A DNA stretch of 64,000 nucleotides, taken from the NCBI RefSeq assembly GCF_020400585.1, contig NZ_JAINVF010000006.1:186001-250000 (forward strand), written 5' to 3'. Of the stretch, positions 33,946-41,976 are shown one piece after another. The DNA is from Streptomyces sp. NK08204 (GTDB lineage Bacteria; Actinomycetota; Actinomycetes; Streptomycetales; Streptomycetaceae). How positions within the stretch are numbered: the stretch's first letter is position 1; each line of letters opens with the position of its first letter. Under the pieces are notes generated by a model. That model searched no databases. It was not told where the DNA came from and worked only from the letters and a program-made list of their open reading frames with translations. The position numbers were made by a program, and so were the translations under genes.

Positions 33946-35097
33946 TCAGCCGGACGGCAGGGTCGGCTGCACGCGGCGCAGGAACGTGGTGTTGTCCGGG
34001 GTCTCCCGCATCCGCTGCAGGAGGGTCTCCAGCCCGGCAGGTCCGCCTTCACGGGCGCGCAGGACCCGGCGCAGGCCCCGTACGGCCGTCAACTCGGCCG
34101 GAGTGAGCAGCAGTTCCTCCCGACGGGTGCCGGTGGCGTCGATGCCGACGGCCGGGAAGAGGCGGCGGGCGGCCGGCTCACGGTCCAGCCGTAGTTCCAT
34201 GTTGCCGGTGCTCTTCAGCTCCTCGAAGAAGTAGCCGTCGGCACGGGAGCCGGTGTCCACGAGCACGGTGGCGAGGATGGTGAGCGAGCCGCCCTCCTCG
34301 GCCTGGCGCGCGGCGCCGAAGAACCGCTTGGGGCCGAGCAGCGCGCCCGCGTCGACACCGCCGCTGAGAGTGCGGCCACCGGCGGCGGAGGCGTTGTTGT
34401 GGGCCCGGCACAGTCGGGTCAGGGAGTCCAGCAGGACGACGACGTCCTCACCGGCCTCGACGAGCCGCTTGGCCCGCTCGACGACCAGGTCCGCGAGGGC
34501 GATGTGCTCCCTGGGCGACCGGTCGAAGGTGGAGGCGTACACCTCGCCGCGCACCGAGCGCCGCATCTCGGTGACCTCCTCGGGCCGCTCGTCCAGCAGG
34601 AGGACCATCAGGCGGCATTCGGGGTGGTTTCCGGCGACGGCCGCGGCGAATTGCTGGAGCAGCACGGTCTTGCCGCTCTTGGGCGGGGCCACGATGAGCC
34701 CGCGCTGGCCCTTGCCGACCGGTGCGAGCAGGTCGGTGACGCGTCCGGCGAGGCCGGCGGCCGGGTGCTCCAGGCGGATGCGCCGGTGCGGGTGGAGCGG
34801 GGTGAGATCGTGGAAGCGGCGGCGGCTTTCACCGGGGGCCCGGCCACCCACGCGTGAGATCTCGGTCAGCGCATGCCGCGCCGCGCGGACGCCCTCGACG
34901 AGGTCGCCCCGGCGCAGGCCGTGACGGCTGATCAGCGCGGCGGGGACCTGCGGGTCGGCGGGGGTGGGCAGGAGGCTCGCCGCCCGCAGGTGTCCCTTGC
35001 CGTGCGCGTCGATGTCGAGGACACCGCTGACGAGCCGGTCGCCGGCCTGGGGCTGCGGCAGTGGCGCAGCGGGGGAGCGTTCAAGTGCGGTGGTCAC
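33946..35097 (-). CDS. rho: Short transcription termination factor Rho paralogue
   Basis: The 383-residue protein has the full Rho core: an OB-like RNA-binding part (residues 20-75), Walker A PPKSGKT (138-144), LLLDERPEEVTEMRR, Walker B VVVLLDSLTRL and ELKSTGNMELRLD. Actinobacterial housekeeping Rho usually has a long Arg/Asp-rich N-terminal insertion and about 600 or more residues; this one has only about 20 residues before the OB region and is closer to the short Rho form. The GTG at 35097 has AAGGAC upstream. Transcription probably starts near 35308, leaving a 210-base leader. It is probably a second copy beside the housekeeping gene. Confidence 0.92.
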   Translation of the reverse strand: MTTALERSPAAPLPQPQAGDRLVSGVLDIDAHGKGHLRAASLLPTPADPQVPAALISRHGLRRGDLVEGVRAARHALTEISRVGGRAPGESRRRFHDLTPLHPHRRIRLEHPAAGLAGRVTDLLAPVGKGQRGLIVAPPKSGKTVLLQQFAAAVAGNHPECRLMVLLLDERPEEVTEMRRSVRGEVYASTFDRSPREHIALADLVVERAKRLVEAGEDVVVLLDSLTRLCRAHNNASAAGGRTLSGGVDAGALLGPKRFFGAARQAEEGGSLTILATVLVDTGSRADGYFFEELKSTGNMELRLDREPAARRLFPAVGIDATGTRREELLLTPAELTAVRGLRRVLRAREGGPAGLETLLQRMRETPDNTTFLRRVQPTLPSG

Positions 35098-35308
35098 GGG
35101 GGCAGGTCCTTTCGCGGACGGGAAGCAGCGTAGAGAGGGAAGAGGCCGCGAACGGCAGACGTACACACGCGTCTTCGGCGGCCGGAACGACACCTCGGCA
35201 GAGCACAGGAGTGCGGCCACGAGATGGTGTTGAGAGAAGCGGCCGGGACCGGCCGACTGGGAGAGGAACTGGCACCGGCGCCCTTATGAGAGGGCGTACA
35301 CAGATGCT
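35098..35308 (-). promoter_or_regulatory. C-rich leader of rho, possible autoregulation region
   Basis: The predicted 5' untranslated region is about 210 bases and contains several pyrimidine runs (TTCCTCTCCC, GCTTCTCTC, CTTCCCTCTCTAC and others). Such C-rich, G-poor patches are what Rho utilisation sites look like. It suggests autoregulation, as for rho elsewhere; this is inference. Confidence 0.4.
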
Positions 35309-35314
35309 GCCTGC

Positions 35315-35342
35315 ACTATACCGGTCGTCCTGCCCCGGTCAA
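35315..35342 (-). promoter_or_regulatory. sigma70-like promoter of rho
   Basis: On the minus strand TTGACC (35342-35337) and TATAGT (35320-35315) are separated by 16 bases, an excellent match to the housekeeping (HrdB-type) consensus. Start of transcription would be near 35308. Confidence 0.7.
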
Positions 35343-35697
35343 CAGCATGGAGGGCGGGTCTGTTCCCGGAGTCCCGCTGGATTCCCGTTGTGCTTCCGGG
35401 GCCGTGTTGATTCCCTGGCACGGACCACCCCTGTCACGAGCGGCGTCCTCGAACGGTTCTTCACTCGCTTCCCGGCACTCGAACGGGGTTGCGTCCAGCA
35501 GGAGTTGGTGCGCACGCGAGCTACTTCGCCGAACGGCGTGCGCGCTCTGCCGGGGTGTGCAGGCGGGTGAGCTGCGCGGTTGGCGCCGCGTGGGGCCCGC
35601 GGGGGAGGATGGGGGAGGATGTCCGCCGTGCCGCATCAGATGTCCCCAGAGCATAACGATCCAGGACGTTCAGGGGACTTGGCCACCAAGCGTGCCG

Positions 35698-35709
35698 TAT
35701 CGTCGCGAC
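35698..35709 (+). promoter_or_regulatory. Leaderless -10 element of the proline-rich membrane protein gene
   Basis: TATCGT (35698-35703) lies six bases before the ATG at 35710 and there is no ribosome site. Confidence 0.45.
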
Positions 35710-36636
35710 ATGTCCACGCCACCGCAGCCCTCGCAGCCTGCCGACCAGCCCGGGTCGCAGCCCCAGTCCCAGCCCCAGACGCCCCCGGCGGTTCCGCCGC
35801 AGCCGACGGCCTACCCCTACCCGAACCCCCAGTCGCCCCCGCCGGGAAGCTTCTACGCCCATCCCACGCTGGTCGGGCAGTCCGCCCAGCCCCTGCCGGG
35901 ACAGCCCTTACCGGGGCAGCCGGGCCAGCCGCAGCCGGGAAACCCGTACGCGCAGCCGCCGCAGTACGGCGTTGTGCCCGTGCCGCCGTCCGGCGGTGGT
36001 GGTGGCGGTGGGGCCGGGCGGGCGGTGCTGTGGGGTGTCGTCGGCGCCCTCGTCGCCTCCGCCGCCTGGGCTGCCGGGGTGTTCCTGATCGGCGGCACAG
36101 GAGACAGCGCGGACCTGCGCGGCTACTCGGCGCCCTCGAACCTGTGCTCCGGCGCGGACTACTCGTCCTTCAAGGACGAGTACCCCGAGGGTGACTCCTC
36201 GCCCACCCACAACAGCCTCAAGCAGCCGGTGCTGGACGAGGGTTACTGCAGCCTGGGCCTGAAGAAGAGCAGCAGCTCCACGCTCTCCGACGCATACCTG
36301 ACCATGCAGCTGGACCTGCACAGGAAGACCGACCCGGGGCCGGAGTTCACCGCCCTGTGGAAGAACTACGACGACAGCCACACGGGCTACGACGTCACCG
36401 CCGTCAGCGGGATCGGCGACGAGGCCTACCTCGTCAGCGAGGACACCACGAGCGGCTCCTCCAGCGGCTCCCGCTACGCCACGCTCGCCGTCCGGGACGG
36501 CTGGGTGACCTACACGATGAGCTACAGCGCCTATCTCAGCTCCTACGACGAGGACACGGACCCGCCGTCCCTCTCCGACGTGACGGCCTGGCTGAAGACG
36601 GACACCAAGGCGACGCTGGAGCAGTTGAAGAACTGA
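35710..36636 (+). CDS. Proline-rich single-pass membrane protein with a TTA codon
   Basis: The 308-residue protein has a cytoplasmic N-terminal 100 residues rich in Pro and Gln (repeats of PGQPLPGQP type), a Gly-rich hinge, one membrane helix (about 105-128) and an extracellular domain with two cysteines (NLCSGADYS and EGYCSLGL), probably a disulphide. Similar architecture occurs in many actinobacterial surface proteins with unknown function. Codon 67 (35908-35910) is TTA, the only one I found in a real gene here, so translation would depend on the bldA tRNA. The start is leaderless. Confidence 0.82.
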   Translation: MSTPPQPSQPADQPGSQPQSQPQTPPAVPPQPTAYPYPNPQSPPPGSFYAHPTLVGQSAQPLPGQPLPGQPGQPQPGNPYAQPPQYGVVPVPPSGGGGGGGAGRAVLWGVVGALVASAAWAAGVFLIGGTGDSADLRGYSAPSNLCSGADYSSFKDEYPEGDSSPTHNSLKQPVLDEGYCSLGLKKSSSSTLSDAYLTMQLDLHRKTDPGPEFTALWKNYDDSHTGYDVTAVSGIGDEAYLVSEDTTSGSSSGSRYATLAVRDGWVTYTMSYSAYLSSYDEDTDPPSLSDVTAWLKTDTKATLEQLKN

Positions 36637-36715
36637 CCGGGCCGCCGGGTCCGGACGACCCACCCGATGCGGGGCGCGGTGTTCGGGCGGACCGCGCCTC
36701 CGCCTCCCATATAGT

Positions 36716-36733
36716 CACTTAGTTGAATAAGTG
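36716..36733. promoter_or_regulatory. Inverted repeat upstream of the PadR gene
   Basis: CACTTA (36716-36721) and TAAGTG (36728-36733) are perfect arms around GTTGAA, in an AT-rich island 37 bases before the PadR start and just upstream of its presumed -35. A smaller dyad GAGT-AATC-ACTC follows at 36741-36752. Both are candidate PadR operators. Confidence 0.55.
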
Positions 36734-36757
36734 TGCATGAGAGTAATCACTCGCTGC

Positions 36758-36769
36758 TAGCCTGTCCAC
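36758..36769 (+). promoter_or_regulatory. Leaderless -10 element of the PadR gene
   Basis: TAGCCT (36758-36763) stands six bases before the ATG at 36770; no ribosome site is present. Confidence 0.55.
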
Positions 36770-37327
36770 ATGTCGCTCAAGTACGCCGTCCTGGCCGCCC
36801 TGCTGGAGGGCGAGGCCTCCGGCTACGAGCTGTCCAAGCTGTTCGACGTCTCGCTCGCCAACTTCTGGCCCGCCACTCCCCAGCAGCTCTACCGCGAGCT
36901 GGAGCGCCTGGCCGGTGACGGGCTCGTGGAGGCACGCATCGTGCAGCAGGAGCGCAGGCCCAACAAGCGGATGTTCACGCTCACCGAGGCGGGCCGGACA
37001 CAGCTGCGCGCCTTCGCGGCCGAGCCGCCCAGACGCCCCACCGCCGTCCGGGACGAACTCCTGATCAAGATCCAGGCCATGGACGACGGCGACCCCGGGG
37101 TGCCGCGGGCGCTGATCGAGGAGCGCCTCGGCTGGGCGCGCGGGAAACTCGACCGCTACCGGCGGGTGCGCGAGCGCCTCCTCGCCGGGCGGTCCGAGGA
37201 CGAGTACCTGAGCACCACCGACCGCGTCGGGCCGTACCTCACCCTCATGGCCGGGATCGGCTTCGAGGAGGAGAACGAGCGCTGGTGCCTGCGGGCCCTC
37301 ACGGTCCTCGAACAGCGTGTGGCCTGA
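36770..37327 (+). CDS. PadR family transcriptional regulator
   Basis: The 185-residue protein begins directly with the PadR winged helix (SLKYAVLAALLEGEASGYEL, SLANFWPATPQQLYRELERL) and ends with the helical dimerisation domain common in the longer PadR/VirR branch. The methyltransferase gene begins three bases after its stop, so they are one operon. It is probably autoregulated through the inverted repeats upstream. Inducer unknown. Confidence 0.92.
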   Translation: MSLKYAVLAALLEGEASGYELSKLFDVSLANFWPATPQQLYRELERLAGDGLVEARIVQQERRPNKRMFTLTEAGRTQLRAFAAEPPRRPTAVRDELLIKIQAMDDGDPGVPRALIEERLGWARGKLDRYRRVRERLLAGRSEDEYLSTTDRVGPYLTLMAGIGFEEENERWCLRALTVLEQRVA

Positions 37328-37330
37328 CCG

Positions 37331-38095
37331 ATGTTCAGCCCCGAGGGACCGACGCTCCGCGAACTGGCCGTGCAGGCGCTGTCGTCCGTCGAGCACGGTT
37401 ACGACCTGCTCGCCCCGAAGTTCGACCGGACCCCCTTCCGCACGCCCGAGTCCCTGTTGCAGTCCGTGGCGAAGGCGCTGGCGCCCCTCGGCCCGTTCGA
37501 GGACGGGCTCGACCTGTGCTGCGGCACCGGTGCCGGGGCGGAGGTGCTGACCGCCGTGTGCCGGCGGAGCGTCACCGGGGTCGACTTCAGCGCGGGCATG
37601 CTCGACGCCGCCCGGCGCCGGTTCGCCGGCGCCGGGCGGACGGGGTCCGGCGGGCCGGGCGTCGCCTGGGTACGCGGTGACGCCCGTGCCCTGCCCTTCA
37701 CGGCGGCGTTCGACGTGGTGGTCAGCTTCGGCGCGTTCGGCCATTTCCTGCCCCGGGAGCTGCCCGGACTGTTCGCCCAAGTCCGCTCGGTGCTGCGGCC
37801 CGGCGGCTGCTTCGCCTTCCCGGTGCTCGCCCCGCCCCGCCCCACGCGTCCGGCCTACTGGATGCTGCTCGGCTTCGACGCGGTGATGCGGGTGCGCAAC
37901 GCCGTCTGGCGCCCGCCGTTCGTCATGTACTACCGCACCTTCCGACTCTCCGATGTGCTCAGGGAGTTGGTGCGTGCCGGGTTCACCGTCGACCTGCGGG
38001 CACTGCCCGAGTTCGGGCGGCGCCGCGACGGCAGCCCCCGGGTCCGGCTGGTGGTGGCGGGCGTTCAGCCCGTCGCGGGCAGGGCGAACTCGTAG
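37331..38095 (+). CDS. Class I SAM-dependent methyltransferase
   Basis: The 254-residue protein has the SAM-binding motif I LDLCCGTGAGAEVL (about residue 62), acidic motif VTGVDFSAGMLDAARRR, motif WVRGDARALPF and the post-motif VRSVLRPGGCFAFPVLAP. It belongs to the ubiquinone/menaquinone-methylase-like group; the acceptor is not predictable. It is cotranscribed with the PadR regulator, whose ligand may be related to its substrate. Confidence 0.9.
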   Translation: MFSPEGPTLRELAVQALSSVEHGYDLLAPKFDRTPFRTPESLLQSVAKALAPLGPFEDGLDLCCGTGAGAEVLTAVCRRSVTGVDFSAGMLDAARRRFAGAGRTGSGGPGVAWVRGDARALPFTAAFDVVVSFGAFGHFLPRELPGLFAQVRSVLRPGGCFAFPVLAPPRPTRPAYWMLLGFDAVMRVRNAVWRPPFVMYYRTFRLSDVLRELVRAGFTVDLRALPEFGRRRDGSPRVRLVVAGVQPVAGRANS

Positions 38096-38110
38096 GCCGG
38101 GGCGCTGTAT

Positions 38111-38134
38111 GGCCCCGTCGGCCTGGTCGGGGCC
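38111..38134. terminator. Hairpin between convergent genes
   Basis: GGCCCCG (38111-38117) and CGGGGCC (38128-38134) are perfect seven-base arms in the gap between the methyltransferase and the convergent membrane-protein gene. It could end transcription from either side. Confidence 0.35.
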
Positions 38135-38264
38135 CTGGTCATGACGTGCACGCGCTTGCCCCCCGCTGTGCGGGCGGGGCCGCCTCCCGTGCGAGAGTGG
38201 TCGGGTCGGTTGTCCGGCCGGTGATGCGGGTCGGCGACCCGGTCGGCGATCGGGTCACCGGGGC

Positions 38265-38849
38265 TCATGCCCGGGGCTGGGTCCACTTCGGCCCGGTGCG
38301 GGCCCAGTCGCGCTCCCACTCGGCCAGCCGGCGGCGCAGGGCGATCCGGCGTTCGACGGCATGCCCGAGCAGGATCACACCCGCCGCGCCGCCCGCCGCG
38401 CACAGGCCGACGGCCACCGTGTGCTGCCAGACCGATACGGCATCCGGCGGCGCGGAGACACTGCGCCCCCGGGCGTCGAACCAGACGGAGACCACCTCGC
38501 CGGCCCGGGCGCCCGCCGGAACCCGGGCCGGTGCGGTCCGCTGCCCCTTGCCGGGCTCGGTCCAGCGCACCTCGGCCCGGTACGGGCGATCGGGGTCGCC
38601 CTGCGCCGAGGGCAGCGGCACAGGCGCGTCGCCGGTCACCATGGCACGCACCCGGTGCCGCTCGGCTCGTTGCGTCTGGGCGAGGCTCTGCGCCCGGTCG
38701 TGGGCGTGCAGACCCGCCGCCACCCCCACCAGGGGACAGACCACGAAGAGCAGGACGGCCGCGACCAGCGCCGTCCACGCCTCGATGACGTCCGACCGGC
38801 GCCGCAGCGGATTGCGCCGCCAGCGCCAGGCGCGCACACGGGCACCCAT
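38265..38849 (-). CDS. Rv1733c-like two-helix membrane protein
   Basis: The 194-residue protein has the actinobacterial Rv1733c-like layout: a basic start (WRRNPLRRRSDVIEAW), helix one (about 24-48), an extracytoplasmic domain of about 90 residues, helix two (about 145-165) and a basic cytoplasmic tail. Streptomycetes carry several paralogues with no known function; the mycobacterial namesake is a dormancy antigen. The ATG at 38849 has AGGAGG five bases upstream and is preferred to the GTG at 38855. Confidence 0.85.
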   Translation of the reverse strand: MGARVRAWRWRRNPLRRRSDVIEAWTALVAAVLLFVVCPLVGVAAGLHAHDRAQSLAQTQRAERHRVRAMVTGDAPVPLPSAQGDPDRPYRAEVRWTEPGKGQRTAPARVPAGARAGEVVSVWFDARGRSVSAPPDAVSVWQHTVAVGLCAAGGAAGVILLGHAVERRIALRRRLAEWERDWARTGPKWTQPRA

Positions 38850-39009
38850 GTCCACCTCCTCGCCGCCGCTGGAGCCGGCGGGGCCGGGCGGGCCGCACCA
38901 CGACCCGCCGCGTCCCGCCGCCGCTCAGGCGCGCGATCGGTCCACACCCCTCTCGTACCCGTCCAGCGCACCTCGCTCACGTCGCAGACCGCGAGTTCCA
39001 GCCAGGATG

Positions 39010-39286
39010 CGCGTCAGCCGGACGGCGGCCGGCCCGCCCCGGTGTCGCACCGCCCCAGGCAGGCGGCGAACCGCACCAGGTCCTCCTCCCGCCCCCGTCA
39101 GATGCGACACGTGGACGCGGCGGTTGTCCGGGTCCGGGCGGCGCCCGATCAGCCCCGCCCGCTCCAGCGCGGCCATCTGGCGGCTCACCGTGGACGTGTG
39201 CATGCGCCGGCCGAGGTGTGCGCCCGGTGGGCGAAGATCGTCCTCTCGTGCTGGATCGTCTCGACGGCCGACTCCGCTGCGCTCAC
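39010..39286 (-). pseudogene. Broken MarR family regulator
   Basis: The GTG at 39286 has GAGGAGG upstream and opens a MarR-like N-terminus (SAAESAVETIQHERTIFAHR), but the frame ends after 33 codons. In another frame the recognition helix and wing follow (RMHTSTVSRQMAALERAG, RPDPDNRRVHVSHLTGAG), then the sequence shifts again (EDLVRFAACLGR). About 20-25 residues of the core are missing at the first break. The upstream operator-like repeat is still perfect, so the inactivation looks recent or the site serves another protein. Confidence 0.65.
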
Positions 39287-39310
39287 GGGAACACCTCCTC
39301 CGCGCTTTCC

Positions 39311-39327
39311 AGTTGTCAAGTACAACT
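39311..39327. promoter_or_regulatory. Perfect inverted repeat, MarR-type operator
   Basis: AGTTGT (39311-39316) and ACAACT (39322-39327) are perfect arms around CAAGT, a layout typical of MarR sites, 25 bases upstream of the broken MarR start. Confidence 0.55.
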
Positions 39328-39589
39328 TGCTGGGAGGCCGGGGACCACGAGCCGCTGACCGCCCTCGACGGCGGTGCGGACGGCACGTGCTGCGCCGGGT
39401 GGCCGCCGGGCCCCCGAGCGGCCGGCGCCCGGCGGCTGCCTGCTGACCGGGACCGGCGAACACCAGGCGCGTGCCGCCGTGCAGGCGTTCACCGACGCCG
39501 ACCTGATGAGGACCCGTCCGGCGGTGCCGGAAGAGGCGTACACGCATGTGGTGATCGGCCTGCGCGAGTGACCCGACAGGCTCAGCGGC
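39328..39589. other. Gap with an unidentified small reading frame
   Basis: A 65-codon plus-strand frame (39374-39571) ends with the protein-like AYTHVVIGLRE, preceded by GEHQARAAVQAFTDADLMR. It may be a remnant or a small gene divergent from the broken MarR. I do not recognise it and see no good ribosome site. Confidence 0.3.
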
Positions 39590-41668
39590 TCACGGCAGTT
39601 CCTGCGCCCGGGCGATGAGCAGGGCCACGTCGTCGTGGTTGTCGGGGTGGTGCAGAGTCCGCAGGAGCAGGTCGCAGGACTCCTCCAGGGGGCGGGCGGG
39701 GTCGTCCAGCAGGGACAGCATGAAGTCCAGGCGCTCGTCCAGGGAGTGGCGCCGGGTCTCCACCAACCCGTCGGTGTAGAAGACCAGTTCGTCGCCGGGT
39801 TCGAAGTCGACGGTGATGGTGGAGAACTCGACCCCGCCGACACCCAGCGGCACCCCGGTGGGCAGGTCGAGCAGTTCCGGAGGCCGGCCGGGGCGGACCC
39901 GGGCGGGCGGCAGGTGGCCGGCGTTGGCGATCCGGCACTGCCGCAGATGCGGGTCGTGGACGGCGTAGACACAGGTCGCGATGGAGTGGTCCAGGGCGGA
40001 GGTGGTCTTGTCCAGGTGCTCCAGCAGCCGCGCCGGGTCGAGGCCGAGGGCGGCCAGCGTGGTGGTCGCGGTGCGCAGTCGGCCCATCGTCGCCGCCGCG
40101 CTGATACCGCTGCCCATCACGTCGCCCACCACGAGTGCCGTCTTGCCGCCCTCCAGCGGAATGACGTCGAACCAGTCGCCGCCGACCTCGGTGGTGGCGC
40201 CCGCCGGCTGGTAGCGCGAGGCGACCTCCAGGCCGGTCGTCACCGGCGGGTGGCTGGGCAGCAGGCTGCGCTGGAGGGTGAGCGCGGTGTTGCGGGCGTT
40301 CTGGTACCAGCGCGCGTTGTCGATCTGCACGGCCGCGCGCGCGGCCAGCTCCCGGGCCAGCAGCACGTCGTCCTCGTCGAACGGCGCCGGATTGCGGGTG
40401 CGCTTGAGGTCCAGGGCGCCCAGCACCTCGCCGCGCGCGATCAGCGGCACCGCCACGTAGGAGTGCAGGCCCGCCCGGCCCAGCAGTACGGCCCCCTCGG
40501 CGGAGCTGGCGATGCGCGGCAGGTCCTCGTCCTTCACCCGGGGCACCAGCACCGACTCACCCGTGCGTACGCACTCGGTGACCAGCCGGTCGGGACCGTA
40601 CCGGGCGATCTGGCCGGGCGGGTCGGTGGCCCGTACCGCGTCCGTGCCGTCGTCCGCGCGCACCGCCAGGGCGCGGATCACCGCGGACTCCGACGGGCCG
40701 AGCCGGGTGCGCCGGCCCTCCACCACCGCGTCCAGCAGATCCACGGCCGCCACGTCGGCCAGCTCCGGCACGGCGACCTCGGCCAGCTCGCGTGCGGTGC
40801 GCTCCAGCTCCAGCGTCGTACCGATCCGGGCGGAGGCGTCGGCGATGACCGCGAGGCGGCGCCGTGCGGTCTCCGCCTCCACGGAGGCCCGGTGCTGCTC
40901 GGTGATGTCCACCACCGAGACCGCCACCCCCAGCACGTTGTTCATGGCGTCGTCCAGCCGGTACAGCGACAGCGACCACACATGGTCCTCGTCGGGGTCG
41001 GCGGGGGTGCGGCCGATGAGCGGGTCGTCGATCAGCGGCACACCGGTCTCCAGGACCCGCCGGGCCGCAGCCTCCAGGGCGTCCGCGTCCAGCCGCGGCA
41101 CCACCTCGCGCAGCCTGCGCCCCACGTGCTCGACGGCGGGAAGACCGTTGATCTTCTCCAGGGCCGGGTTCACGGACACGAAACGCAGCCGGGTGTCCAG
41201 GACGGCGAGTCCGATCGGTGACTGCTTCACCATCCGCTCGGACAGTGCCACGTCCTGCTCCAGCCGCCGTACGGTCGACTGGTCGGCGGCGAGCCCCAGC
41301 GCGTACACGTCGCCGCGGTCGTCCAGCAGCCGCATGTTGCGGAACTCGACCACACGGGTGCTGCCGTCCTTGTGTCTGATGGGGAAGCCGCCCGCCCAGC
41401 TCTGCCCGGTGCGCATCACATCGGCGAAGAGCTTGCCGACCAGCTCCAGGTGCCGTTCGTGCACCATCAGCCGGGCGGCGTACTGTCCGAGCGCCTCCTG
41501 CGCGGTGTAGCCGAACAGTTCCTCCGCCTGCGGGCTCCACAGCACGATCCGGCCGTTGGCATCGAGGACCACCGAGGCGACGCGCAGCACGTCGAGCAGG
41601 CCGCCCGGCCGCATCGGGCCGCTCGCGGGCCCGCCGCCCTCGGCCGCCGGAGCCCCGGCTGCACTCAT
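39590..41668 (-). CDS. PAS-PAS-GAF-SpoIIE (PP2C-type) serine phosphatase
   Basis: The 692-residue protein has two PAS domains (about 25-135 and 150-265; LRVASVVLDANGRIVLWSPQ opens the first), a GAF domain (about 285-455) and a C-terminal SpoIIE/RsbU-type PP2C phosphatase with VGGDWFDVIPL, VVGDVMGSGISAAA and GDELVFYTDGLVE. Such proteins dephosphorylate anti-sigma antagonists in sigma-B-type partner switching in response to signals. No RsbW-like kinase domain is fused and no antagonist gene is adjacent. The ATG at 41668 follows an AAGGCGG site. Confidence 0.93.
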   Translation of the reverse strand: MSAAGAPAAEGGGPASGPMRPGGLLDVLRVASVVLDANGRIVLWSPQAEELFGYTAQEALGQYAARLMVHERHLELVGKLFADVMRTGQSWAGGFPIRHKDGSTRVVEFRNMRLLDDRGDVYALGLAADQSTVRRLEQDVALSERMVKQSPIGLAVLDTRLRFVSVNPALEKINGLPAVEHVGRRLREVVPRLDADALEAAARRVLETGVPLIDDPLIGRTPADPDEDHVWSLSLYRLDDAMNNVLGVAVSVVDITEQHRASVEAETARRRLAVIADASARIGTTLELERTARELAEVAVPELADVAAVDLLDAVVEGRRTRLGPSESAVIRALAVRADDGTDAVRATDPPGQIARYGPDRLVTECVRTGESVLVPRVKDEDLPRIASSAEGAVLLGRAGLHSYVAVPLIARGEVLGALDLKRTRNPAPFDEDDVLLARELAARAAVQIDNARWYQNARNTALTLQRSLLPSHPPVTTGLEVASRYQPAGATTEVGGDWFDVIPLEGGKTALVVGDVMGSGISAAATMGRLRTATTTLAALGLDPARLLEHLDKTTSALDHSIATCVYAVHDPHLRQCRIANAGHLPPARVRPGRPPELLDLPTGVPLGVGGVEFSTITVDFEPGDELVFYTDGLVETRRHSLDERLDFMLSLLDDPARPLEESCDLLLRTLHHPDNHDDVALLIARAQELP

Positions 41669-41976
41669 GCCATGCACCGCCTTCGCCCGTCCGCACGGCA
41701 CGCCGTCCCCCGTGCCGACTCCCCTGGTTCTACCGCGCTCACACCCGACTCTCCGTCGCCTTTCTCCACCATCTCGCAACACGTGGCAGGCGGGCAGCCG
41801 AAGACACCGCGCCGGGGCGCGCGGTGCGGCGGTCTCCTGCCCAGACCGTACAGCCCGGGACCCCGGGCCGTGACAGTTCGGACTCACATGGATCCTGCAT
41901 TGGTCTGTACATGACCATCGGGCCGGGCCAGACTGTCCGCCGACCGAGTGCCCCGCCCCCCATCCAGGAGTCGGCC
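41669..41976. other. Divergent intergenic region
   Basis: The gap separates the phosphatase from the secreted-protein gene. It includes an inverted repeat TGGTC-TGTACAT-GACCA at 41901-41917. No gene is seen. Confidence 0.45.
41901..41917. promoter_or_regulatory. Inverted repeat upstream of the secreted-protein gene
   Basis: TGGTC and GACCA flank TGTACAT. The half-sites resemble those of DasR (TGGTCTAGACCA), but the spacing is longer, so the binding protein is uncertain. Confidence 0.3.

Noticed and set aside
38925..39386. A continuous 153-codon minus-strand frame as an intact MarR gene
   Set aside because: Only its middle matches MarR, and the proper N-terminus with ribosome site is in another frame, so it is better explained as a broken gene.
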